From assembly GCF_019266065.1 (NCBI RefSeq), contig NZ_LPNR01000063.1:1-36602 (forward strand): 36,602 bases of DNA. Direction: 5' to 3'. This DNA comes from Nocardia sp. MH4 (GTDB lineage Bacteria; Actinomycetota; Actinomycetes; Mycobacteriales; Mycobacteriaceae). Numbering within the stretch: position 1 is the stretch's first letter; every line of letters starts with the position of its first letter. Below the pieces are notes generated by a model, which was not told the origin of the DNA, searched no databases, and saw only the letters and a list, made by a program, of their open reading frames with translations. Shown here in pieces: positions 21,780 through 33,700 of this stretch. Made by a program: the position numbers and the translations under genes.

Positions 21780-24700
21780 CTACTCGGCGACGATCACCGT
21801 GACTTCGCCGTCGGCCGCCTCGGTCGGGTCGCCGGAGGCGACGAACCAGTGGGTGACCTCGCCGTCGGCCAGGTCGTCGGCGACCGGGCCGTCGGGGAGG
21901 ACCGACAGGGCGCCCGCCGTGACGGCGGCCAGGAATTCCTGGATGGCCGCCGGGCCGGAGGCGTGGGTGGTGAAGGTGGTGCACTCGTAGTCGATGCCGT
22001 GGGTCTCGCGCAGGGTGTCGGCGAGGGCGAGCGCGGCGCTCTGGGTGAGCGTCGACATCGCCTCGGCCGCGGGCAGCACGAAGGCCGGGTGGTCTTCGGA
22101 CAGCGGGCGGACCCGGTCGGCGTAGGAGACCGGATGCGCCGCGGCGGCGGCGATCTCGGCGTCCACGTCGGGCAGGATCAGCCACTCGCCCGCGACACCG
22201 GCGACGGGGGCGTCGCTGATGCCGTAGGCCGCGCCGGTCGCGGCGATCTCGACACCGGACAGTTCGCCGGCGAACAGGACCGCGGCGCCCGCCTTCTGGA
22301 TCGCCCAGGCGGCGAGCACGGAGTCCACGCTGCGCGGCAGCGAGATCGCGACGATGTCGCCGGGGCCCGCACCGCGCGCGATGAGCACGCGGGCCAGCTG
22401 CGAGGACTTGCGATCCAATGCGCTGTAGGCGATTTCGCTGTCGCCGCGGAGCAGGGCGGGGGCCTGCGGATCCGCCTCGACGACCTCGGCGAGCACCTTG
22501 GCCACCGTCTGCGCGCCGACACCCGTGGTGGCGACCGGAGCCGACACCGCCGCGGTCACCCCGGATTCGGCGAGCAACTGCGCGCGTTCGCCCGCGTCGA
22601 GGATGTCGATGTCGCCGACCAGGCCGGTCGGGTTGTCGAGCAGCTCGTCGAGCACCCGCAGCAGTCGGGCGGACAGGGTGCGGACCTCGTCCTCGGTGTA
22701 GGTGCTGCGCAGGTAGCGCATGGTGATCTCGATGGTGGCCTCGGCCATCACCACCAGCGTGAGCGGGTAGTGGGTGGCGTCGTCCAGGCCGACACCGGTG
22801 ACCTGCATGCCGTCGATCGAGCTCGCCGCGGTGACTGCGTCCTTGTCCATCGGGTAGGACTCGAACACCAGCAGCGTGTCGAAGGCCGCGCCAGCGCCCG
22901 CCACCCGCTGGATGTCGGACAGACCGACGAAGTGGTGGCTGAGCAGGTCGGCCTGCTCGGCCTGGACCCGCTTGGTCAACTCCTCCGCGCTGATCCGGTC
23001 GTCGATCTGGATCCGCACCGGCAGGGTGTTGATGAACAGGCCGACCATCGACTCGACGCCGGGCAGTTCGGCCGGGCGGCCGGACACGGTCGCGCCGAAC
23101 ACCACGTCGTCGCGCCCGGTGAGGCGGCCGACGACGATGCCCCACGCGGTCTGCAGCAGCGTGTTCACGGTGACACCGAGTTCACCGGCGAACTTGCCGA
23201 GTGCCCTGGTGCGATCGGCGTCGATCTCGACGATGACCTTGCCGAGCTCGTAGCGTTCCTCGGTGCGCGGCGCGGGCGCCAGCTGGGTGGGGCCTTCGAC
23301 CCCCGCCAGCGCCTCGGCCCAGACCTGCAACGACACTTCGCGATCCCAGCCCGAGAGGAAGGACAGGAAGTTGCGGTAGGAGGCCACGCGCGGCAGCGCG
23401 GTGAGGTCACCGTGCACCGCGTAGAGGACCAGCAGGTCGCGCATGAGCAGCGGCATGGACCAGCCGTCGATCAGGATGTGGTGCACCGTGATCGCCAGGT
23501 GGGACTTGCCCTCGTCGGTCTTGTAGAGGCCGAAGCGGATCAGCGGGGCCGTGGCCATGTCGAACTGGTCGGCGCGGTCGGCGACCAGCAGCTGCTGCAT
23601 GCGCGGCAGCCGCTCGTCGGCGGGCAGGTCGGTCAGGTCGACCTCGCGCCACGGCACCTCGAGCTCCGACATCACGACCTGCACCGGCTGCCCGGCCGAG
23701 TCGGTGACGAAGGCGGTCCGCAGGTTCGGGTACCGGTCGAGCACGGCCTGGGCCGCGCGCCGCAGCCGCTCGGTGTCGAGCGTGCCGGTCAGGTCGAGGA
23801 CGGCCTGCACCGTGTACACGTCGACGGTCGCCGAGCTGAGCATGGCGTGGAACATCAGGCCCGCCTGTAGCGGCGAGAGCGGCCAGATCTCCGACAGCGC
23901 CGGGTAGTGGCCTTCCCACAGCTCGATATCGGACTGCTCCACCCGCACCAGCGGCATATCGGACGGGGTGAAACCGCCCGCGTCCACCCGCTGTGCGTGG
24001 GTGGCCAGCGCGGTGAGCGCGGCCACGAACAGATCCGCGAACTCCTGGGCCTGGTCGACGGTCAGCAGCCCGGTCGGGAACGCGATGTTCGCGCCCAGCT
24101 GCGGGCCCTCGTCGCCGTCGTTGACGATGGCGTTGATGTCCAGCGTCGCGTTGGCGGGCATGTCCAGGTCCATCTCGGCGTCGAGCTGGCCCAGGTCGGC
24201 CACCGGCACCCAGCCGAGTTCGGCGAGTTCGGCGGGGATCTCGCCCGCCGTCGCGCGACCGAGGTAGTTGAAGCTGATCTGGCCGACGGACGGCAGATCA
24301 GCACCTTCACCGGTCAGGTACTTGAGCATGCCGTAGCCGATGCCCTTGTCGGGCACGGCCAGCATCTGCTCCTTGACCGACTTGATCACGGCACCGAGCG
24401 CGGCGCCGCCGGCGAAGGCGTCGTCGAGGTCGGCACCGGCCAGGTCGAGGCGGACCGGGAAGGCGGTGGTGAACCAGCCGACAGTGCGCGACAGGTCGGC
24501 ACCGGCGACGATCTCCTCCTGGCGGCCGTGGCCCTCCAGCTTGATCAGCGCCGCGGTACCGGATTCGTCACCGCGCCACCGCGAGACGGCCAGGGCCAGC
24601 GCGGTGAGCAGACCGTCGTTGACCCCACCGTGGTACAGGCCGGGGATGGCCGTGAGCACCGCGTCGGTGACCTCCGGCGACAGGGTGACCTGCACCCGGT

Positions 24701-27700
24701 CGACGGTGGCGAAGGTATCGACCCGCGGGTCGAACGCCCGTGCGCCCAGCTGCGGATCGGCGGTGGCCGAGACCTCGCGCCAGAACGGCAGTTCCGCGCG
24801 GCGCTCGGTCGACTGCTCGACCAGGCTGTGCGCCCAGCGCCGCATCGAGGTGCCGTTGGCGGGCAGCGTCACCGGCTGACCGGCCGCGATCTGGCCCCAG
24901 GCCATGCCGAGGTCCGGGATCAGGATGCGCCAGGAGACGCCGTCGATCACGAAGTGGTGGCCGACGATGAGCAGCGCGTCGCGACGGCGCGGGCCGTCGG
25001 CGTTCTCACCGAAGGCGAACCAGACGAACTGCACCATGGCGGCGTTCGCCGGATCGAGTCGGCCCATGGCCTCGTCGTATTCGACGCTGGCCAGCTTGGA
25101 CAGCTGCTCGTCGGTGACCTCGCCGGCCACCTCGACGCGCCGCACCAGCGCGGTCACGTCGACCTCGCCGGGCGCCAATGCCTCGAAGACCCAGCCGTTC
25201 TCGGCAGCGGTGTCGGATTGCTCCGCTCCCGAGTGCCCTGCGTGGTGACGCCCCGCTGCCCCCTCCGGGCCCGCCGGTCGCTCCGCGCGGGCGACCCGCG
25301 AACGCAGCACATCGTGGTGGTCGAAGACCGCGCCGATGGTGGCGTGCAGGACTTCCTCGGTGATGTTCTCCGGCAGGCGCAGCACCATCGACTGGGAGAA
25401 CCGGTCGTAGGTGGAGCCGCTGCTCAGGATCTGGCGCATGATCGGCAGCATCGGGATGTCACCGACACCGCCGCCCGGCAGTTCCTCGAGCACGATCTGC
25501 TCGGAATCGCCCGCGAGCACGGCGATCTCGGCCAGGCCGGCCACGCTGCGCTTCTCGAACACGTCGCGCGGCTTGAACAGCACGCCGCGATCCTTGGCGC
25601 GGGAGACCAGCTGGATGGACAGGATCGAGTCACCGCCGAGGGCGAAGAACGAATCGTCCAGGCCGACGGCGTCGACGCCGAGCACCTCGGCGAAGACGGT
25701 GGCGATGATCGCCTCGACTTCGCTGGTGGGCGTGCGGAACTCGCGCGGAGCGAGGACCGGCTCGGGCAGGGCGCGACGATCCAGCTTGCCCGCGGGGGTC
25801 AGCGGGATCTCGTCGAGCACCATCACGGCGGCGGGCACCATGTGCGCGGGCAGCTGCTGTGCCGCGTACTCGACCAGCGCGGCCGGGTCGGCGGCCGCAC
25901 CGGGGGTCGCCCGCACGTAGGACACCAGGATGGTGGCGCCCGCGTCGGTGGTGCGGCCGATGGTGGCGGCGAACTCGACGTCGTCGTGCGCGGTCAGGAC
26001 CGCGTCGATCTCGCCCAGTTCGATACGGAAGCCACGGATCTTCACCTGGAAGTCGTTGCGGCCCACGTACTCCACGACGGACCGGCCGTTGACGGTGCGC
26101 CAGGCGACGACGTCACCGGTGCGGTACAGGCGCTCGCCGTCGGACCCGGCGTACGGGCTGGCCACGAAGCGCTCGGCGGTGAGGCCGGGGCGCGCGTGGT
26201 AGCCGCGAGCCAGGGCGACGCCGCCCAGGTACAGCTCACCGGCCACGCCCTCCGGGACCGGGCGCAGGCGGTTGTCGAGCACGAACACCGTCGCGCCCGC
26301 GATCGGCCCACCGATGTTCATGGTGTCGCCGGGCAGCAGCGGGTCGGACAGGTTGGTCGCGATGGTCGCCTCGGTCGGGCCGTAGGCGTTGTAGAACCGG
26401 TGGTGCGCCGGGTCGGTGCCCGCGCTGTGCCAGTTCGCCACCAGGTCGACGGGGGCCTTGTCGCCACCGACGATCAGCGCTTCCAGTCCGGCCAGTGCCG
26501 CGGGTTCCATCGACGCCGCGACCAGCGGGGTGAGGAACACGTGGGTCAGCTGCTGGCCCACGATGATCTCGGCCAGTTCCTCGCCGCCGACCACGCCGAC
26601 CGGCGTGATGACCAGCGTGCCCGCCGAGCCGACCGCGAGCAGGAACTCGAGGATCGACGCGTCGAACGACGGCGACGCGAACGCCAGGGTGCGCGCCTCG
26701 GAGCCGAGCCCGAACTGCGCCACCTGGGCGGCGGCGAAGTTGGCCACACCGGTGTGGCTGACCACGACGCCCTTGGGCAGGCCGGTCGAGCCGGAGGTGT
26801 AGATCATGTAGGCCGTGTTGCCGGAACGAACGGCGCCCCGACGGTCCGCGTCGGTGATCGGCGCGGCGGACTGCCTGCCGGCCTCGGCCCGCAGCACCGC
26901 GTCGTCGAGGACCAGCCACTCGTCCAGCGCGGGCGCGGGCAGATGGTCGACCTCGGCCGACACGGTGATGCCCAGTGCCGCACCGGAGTCCGACATCATG
27001 TGCGCGATGCGCTCGGCCGGGTATTTCGGGTCGACCGGCAGGAACGCGGCACCCGACTTGATCACGGCCCAGATGGCCAGGGTCGTGTCCAGCGAACGCT
27101 GCATAGCGATGGCGACGACCGTCTCCGGTGCCGCGCCCCGGGCGATGAGCACCCGGGCCAGGCGCGAGGACGCCGCGTCGAGCTCGGCGTAGGTCAGCGC
27201 GGACCCCGCCGTCCCGGCCAGCGCGTCCTCGTCGCCGGAGCTGCCCATGGCGAGCGCGCGGGCGAACCCGGCATCGACCGGCTCGCCGGGCGCGACGATC
27301 GCCTGCCCGTCCGGGTTGGTCGCGACGGCCTGGGCCAGCAGCTCGGGCAGGGTGCTCGTCGACGCGGCGGGACCGCCGGTGCGGGTGAGCAGTTCGGTCC
27401 GCTCGACCGCGTCGAGGAGTTCGAGATCGCCGACCGGGGTGGTGGTGTCGGCGACGACCTCGGCGAGCAGGCGCTGGAAGCGCTGCGCGAACTTCTCGAC
27501 CGTGGACTGGTCGAACAGATCGCTGGCGTAGGAGAACTCGGCGTAGGCGCCGGCCGCGCCGGTGTCGCCTGCCTGCGCCTCACGCACGGTGAGCAGCAGG
27601 TCGAACTTGGCGGTGTCGACGTCGAAGTCGACGGCCGAGACCGACAGGCCGGGCAGCTCGAAGCCGGCGTCGGGCAGGTTCTCGAACGACAGCGCCACCT

Positions 27701-30700
27701 GGAACAGCGGGTGCCGCGCGGTGGAGCGCTCGGGGTTGAGCAGTTCCACCAGGCGCTCGAACGGGATGTCGGCGTGCGCGAACGCGGCCAGATCGGCTTC
27801 CTTGGCCTGGGCCAGCAGCTCGGCGAAACCGAGCTGGCCGCCGACCTGCGTGCGCAGGGCCAGGGTGTTGACGAACATGCCGATGACGTCGTCGAGTTCG
27901 GCCTCACCACGACCGGCGATCGGCGTACCGATGACGATGTCCTCGGTGCCCGACATGCGCGCCAGGAACACCGCCAGCGCGGTGTGCACGACCATGAACA
28001 GCGTCGCGTTCTGCTCGCGGGCGATGGCCGAGAGTCCGGCGTGGATCTCGGTGTCGATCGGGAACAGCACCCGGCCACCGGCGAAGGACTGCGTGCTCGG
28101 ACGCGGCCGGTCCAGCGGCAGGTTCAGCTCGTCGGGGACGCCGGCGAGGGCGCGCTTCCAGTAGTCGGCCTGCTGGGAGATCAGGCTCGTCGCGTCGGCT
28201 TCGGAGCCGAGCACCTCCCGCTGCCAGACACTGAAGTCGGCGTACTGCACCGGCAGCGGCGCCCAGCCCGGGCGTTCGCCGGTGGCGCGGGCGGCGTAGG
28301 CCACCATGACGTCGCGGGTCAGCGGGCCCATGGACCAGCCGTCGGCGCTGATGTGGTGGGCGACGAAGACAAGGATGAACTCGTCATCGGCGACCTGCAT
28401 CAGCTCGGCGCGCAACGGAACTTCGTCGAGCACGTCGAAGCCGGCGGAGATCAGCGCGGCGATCTTGTCGCGAACCTGTTCGGGTGCAACGGTTTCCGGC
28501 GTCAGATCCGGGACATTGCCCTCGACCGGCAGGATCACCTGGTGCGGGGTGCCGTCGGTCGACGGGTACACCGTGCGCAGGGTCTCGTGCCTGGCCAGCA
28601 CGTCGGCGACCGCGAGCTGCAGCGCCTCGACATCCAGCGATCCCGTCAGGCGGACGGCGACCGGGATGTTGTTCACCGCGGAGCTGGTGTCGAACTGGTT
28701 CAGGAACCACATGCGCTGCTGCGCGAGCGACAGCGGCACCTGCGCCGGACGCGGTCCGGCGACCAGCGCGCGTCGCCCACCGGCGCCCGCGCCCTGCTCC
28801 ACCTTCACCGCGAGACCGGCGACAGTCGACGCCTCGAACAGCAGGCGCACGGGCACCCGGCTGTCCAGGGCGGCGCCGAGGCGGGCCGCCACCTGGGTGG
28901 CCAGCAGCGAGTTGCCGCCGAGGGCGAAGAAGTCGTCGTCGGCGCCGACGCGATCGACGCCGAGCACGTCCGCGAACACGCCGGCCACGATCTCCTCGAT
29001 CGGGGTGGACGGCGCGCGGAACGCCTGGGCCTCGAACTCCGGCTCCGGCAGCGCCTTGCGGTCGAGCTTGCCGTTGACGTTGAGCGGCAGCGCGTCCATG
29101 ACCACGAACGCGGCGGGCACCATGTACGACGGCAGCCCGGCGGCCAGCGTCGACTTCACCTGTGCCACATCGATATCCGTACCCACCAGGTACGCCACCA
29201 GGCGATCACCGGTGCGGGGGTCGGACTTGGCGATGACGGCGGCCTGGGCGATCTCGGGCAGCGCCAGCAGCGCGGCCTCGATCTCGCCGAGCTCGATACG
29301 GAAGCCGCGGATCTTCACCTGGAAGTCGGTGCGGCCGCGGTAGTCGAGCTCGCCGTTGTGCCAGGCCACCAGGTCACCGGTGCGGTACATGCGGGTACCG
29401 GGGGTGAACGGGTTGGCCACGAAGCGGTCGGCGGTCAGGTCCGGGCGGCCGAAGTAGCCGCGGGCCAGCTGCGCGCCCGCGAGGTACAGCTCACCCGCGA
29501 CGCCGTCCGGCACCGGGCGCAGCCGCGCGTCGAGCACGTACACCTGGCTGTTCCACTCGGGCCCACCGATGGAGACCGAGCCCTGATCGGCGGCGTTCAC
29601 CCGATGCGAGGTGATCGAGACCGCGGCCTCGGTGGGGCCGTACAGGTTGAACAGCTCGGTGCGCGGGAACGCGGTGCGGAACCGCTGCGCGAGCGAACCC
29701 GGCAGCGCCTCACCGATGGCGAGCACCCGCCACAGCGAATCGGGCATACCCGAAGCAAGCAGCGCGTCGAGCATCGACGGCACCACGTGCAGGGTGGTGA
29801 CCCACTCGCGCGACATCAGCTCGTTCAGGTACGCCGGATCGCGGTGGCCGTCGGCCGAGGCGATCACCAGGCGACCACCGCAGACGGCGGCCGACCAGAA
29901 CTCCCAGACCGAGAGGTCGAAGGTGGCGGCGGTCTTGAGCAGCACCGCGTCGGCGGCGTCCATGCCGAACTCGATCAGCTTCCACTGGAGCTGGTTGGCG
30001 ATGGCGCCGTGCGGCACCGCGACACCCTTCGGGCGACCGGTCGAGCCGGACGTGAAGATCACATACGCGGTGTGCTCCGGCCGCAGTGGTGCGATGCGCT
30101 CGGCGTCGGAAACCGGTGCGGCGCCGACCTCGTCGAGTTCGAGCTCGTCGATCCGCACCAGCGGCGCGACCGCGGTGTCGAACTCGGCCTCGGCGTTGGT
30201 CAGCACGCAGACCGGTGCCGCCGTCTCGAGGATGTAGTTCGTGCGCTCGGCCGCCTGATCGGGGTCGACCGGCACGTACGCGCCACCGGACTTGGCGACG
30301 GCGTACATGGCGACGATCAGATCCACCGAGCGGCGCAGCGCCAGCGCGACGCGGGCCTCGGGACCGACGCCGAGCGAGATCAGATGCCGCGCCAGGCGGT
30401 TCACCTTCGCGTCGAGTTCGGCGTAGGTCAGCTGGGCGCCGTCGTCGGTGACCAGGGCGGTCGACTTCGGATCGGCGGCCACCGACGCGTCGAGCAGCGA
30501 GACCAGGGTGGCCTCGGTGTCGACCCGGTAGGCGGTCGCGTTGCGGGCGTCCAGGATCTGGGCGCGTTCGGCCGGTGCGAGCAGTTCGATGTCGCCGACC
30601 GTGGTGCGCGGAGTGGCGACGATCGCGCCGAGCAGGCGAACGAACCGCTCGACGAAGCCCTCGACCGTGGCGTGATCGAACAGATCGGTGGCGTAGGTGA

Positions 30701-33700
30701 AGATGCCCGAAATACCCTCGGGCTCACCGGCGTCGCCGTAACGGTCGGTGGCGATCAGGTGCAGGTCGAACTGCGACAGCTGGGAGTCGATGTCCAGGCC
30801 GGACACCGTCAGGCCCGGCAGTTCCAGGGTGGCGCGGGTCAGGTTCTGGAACGACAGACCGACCTGGAACAGCGGGTGGCGCGCGGTGGAGCGGACCGGG
30901 TTGAGGACCTCGACCAGACGCTCGAACGGCACATCGGCATTGGCGAACGCCGCGATGTCGTCCTCACGCTGGCGAGCCAGCAACTCGGTGAACGCCTCGC
31001 CGCCGTCCACCTTGGTGCGGAAGACCAGGGTGTTGACGAACATGCCGATCATGTCGTCGAGGGCGGCCTCGCCACGACCGGCCATCGGGGTGCCGATGGC
31101 GATGTCGTCGGTGCCGGACAGACGAGCCAGCAGCACCGCGAGGGCGGTGTGCACGACCATGAACAGCGTCGCGCCCTCGGCGCGGGCCAGCTCGACCAGC
31201 GCGCGGTGGGTGTCGGCGTCGATCTGGACGTCGACCTTGCTGCCGGCGAAGGTCTGCACCGCCGGTCGCGGACGGTCGGCGGGCAGGTCGAGCTGATCGG
31301 GCAGGTCCGCGAGGGCCTGCTTCCAGTGCGCGACCTGCTTGGCCGCCATCGAGTCCGGATCGTCCTCGCTGCCGAGCAGTTCACGCTGCCAGATGCTGTA
31401 GTCCGCGTACTGCACGGCCAGTGGTGCCCAGCCGGGCTCCTGACCGGTGGAGCGGGCCGCGTAGGCAGTCATCAGGTCGCGGGTCAGCGGGGCGACCGAG
31501 GAGCCGTCACCGGAGATGTGGTGCACGACCATGGCGAGCACGAAGTCGCCGGAGACGGTGCGGGCGGGCCCGAAGACCGCGCCCGGCGCGGCCGGTTCCG
31601 CGTCGGTGCTCTCGGCGCGGAACAGCGCGACCTTCAGCGGCACCTCGACGGTGACGTCGAAGATGGTCGACATCAGTTCCGCGACGGCCGATTCCATCTC
31701 GTCGGCCGCCACGGTGCGCTCGATCAGCTCCGGCGCGGCCTGTGCGGGCGACAGGATCACCTGTGCCGCACCGGCTTCGGTCTGCGGGTAAACCGTGCGC
31801 AGGATCTCGTGGCGCGACACCAGGTCGGTGATCGCGGCGCGCAGCGCGGCCACGTCGAGGTCGCCGGTGAGGCGGACCGCGACCGGCACGTTGTAGGCCG
31901 CCGACTGGGTGTCGAAGCGGTTGAGGAACCACATGCGCTGCTGGGCCAGCGAGAGCGGGATGTGCTCGGGGCGCGGACCGGCGGTGAGCGCCTTGCGATC
32001 ACCCGTCTCGGCGTGCTGCTCGATCCGCTGCGCCAGCGCCGACACCGTGGACGCCTCGAACAGCAGGCGCACGGGGATACGGGTGTCGAGTGCTTCGCCC
32101 AGGCGCGCGGCGACCTGCGTCGCCAGCAGCGAGTTACCGCCCCAGGCGAAGAAGTCGTCGTCGAGGCCGAAGCGCTTGACTGTGCCGGATTCAGCCGTGC
32201 CCGAGTGCCCTGCGTGGTCACGCTTCGCTACCGCGTCCTGGCCCGCCGGTCGCGGCTGGTCGCCCAGGCGCAGGACCTCGGCGAAGGTGGCGGCCACGAG
32301 CTGCTCGCTCGGGCTGACCGGCGCGCGGAACACGGCCTTCTCGACCTCGGGCTCCGGCAGGGCCTTGCGGTCCAGCTTGCCGTTGGCGTTCAGCGGCAGC
32401 GCGTCCAGGCGCAGGAACACGGTCGGGACCATGTACGAGGGCAGCTCGGCGGCCAGCGCGGTGCGCAGGGCCAGCTTGTCGAACTCCCCACCGGCCACGA
32501 CATAGGCCACCAGGCGGTCGCCGACGACCGGATCGGTGTGGGCGAGCACCGCGGCCGAGGTGATGCCGTCCTGGCGCAGCAGCGCGGCCTCGATCTCGCC
32601 GAGCTCGATGCGGAAGCCGCGGATCTTCACCTGGAAGTCGGTGCGGCCCCGGTAGTCCAGTTCGCCGTCGGCGTTCCAGGCCACCAGGTCACCGGTGCGG
32701 TACATGCGCTCGCCGAGCGCGGAGAACGGATCGGCGACGAAACGGTCGGCGGTCAGGTCCGCGCGGCCGTAGTAGCCGCGGGCCAGCTGCGCACCGGCGA
32801 GGTAGAGCTCGCCGGAGACACCCACCGGGACCGGCCGCAGGCGGGAATCCAGCACGTAGACCCGGCTGTTCCACTCCGGCGCGCCGATCGACACCGACAC
32901 CTGGTCGGCGTCGGTCACCGCGTGGCTGGTGATCGAGACCGCGGCCTCGGTCGGGCCGTACAGGTTGAACAGCTCGGCGGCGTTGGCGGTGCGGAAGCGC
33001 TGCGCGGTGGACGCGGGCAGCGCCTCACCGATCGCCAGCACCCGGCGCAGCGTGCGCGGCAGCGCCGCACCGGATTCGGTGAGGAGCGCGTCGAGCATCG
33101 ACGGCACCACATGCAGCGTGGTGACGGCGGTGGCCCGCATCAGGTCGTTGAGGTAGGCCGGGTCACGGTGACCGTCGGCGGTGGCGACCACCAGGCGGCC
33201 ACCGGCGACGGCGGCGGTCCAGAACTCCCACACCGAGAGGTCGAAGGTCGCGGCCGTCTTCAGCAGGATCGCGTCGTCGGCGCCGATACCGAATTCGGCT
33301 GTCTCCCACAGCAGCTGGTTGACGATCGCGCCGTGCGAGACCGCCACACCCTTGGGCTTGCCGGTCGAGCCGGAGGTGAAGATCACGTACGCGGTGTTCG
33401 CGGGCACCAGGGCGCCACGGCGCTCGGTGATCGCGGCCGCGCTGACAGTGCTCAGATCGAGCTCGTCGAGGACGAGCACGTCGGCCGCCGCCGTGCTGAA
33501 TTCGGCGTTCGCCGTGGTCAGCACGATCGCGGGCGCGGCCGTCTCGAGGATGTAATCGGTGCGCTCGGCGGGCTGATCGGGGTCGATCGGCACGTAGGCG
33601 GCACCGGTACGGGCCACCGCGTACATCGCGATGATCAGCTCCGCGGAACGGCGGATGGCCAGCGCCACCCGGTCCTCGGTGCCGATACCCAGCGAGATCA

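Noticed and set aside
21780..22510. A thioesterase or reductase domain at the NRPS C-terminus
   Set aside because: No GxSxG or Rossmann motif occurs there. The stretch aligns with the first half of an adenylation domain instead.
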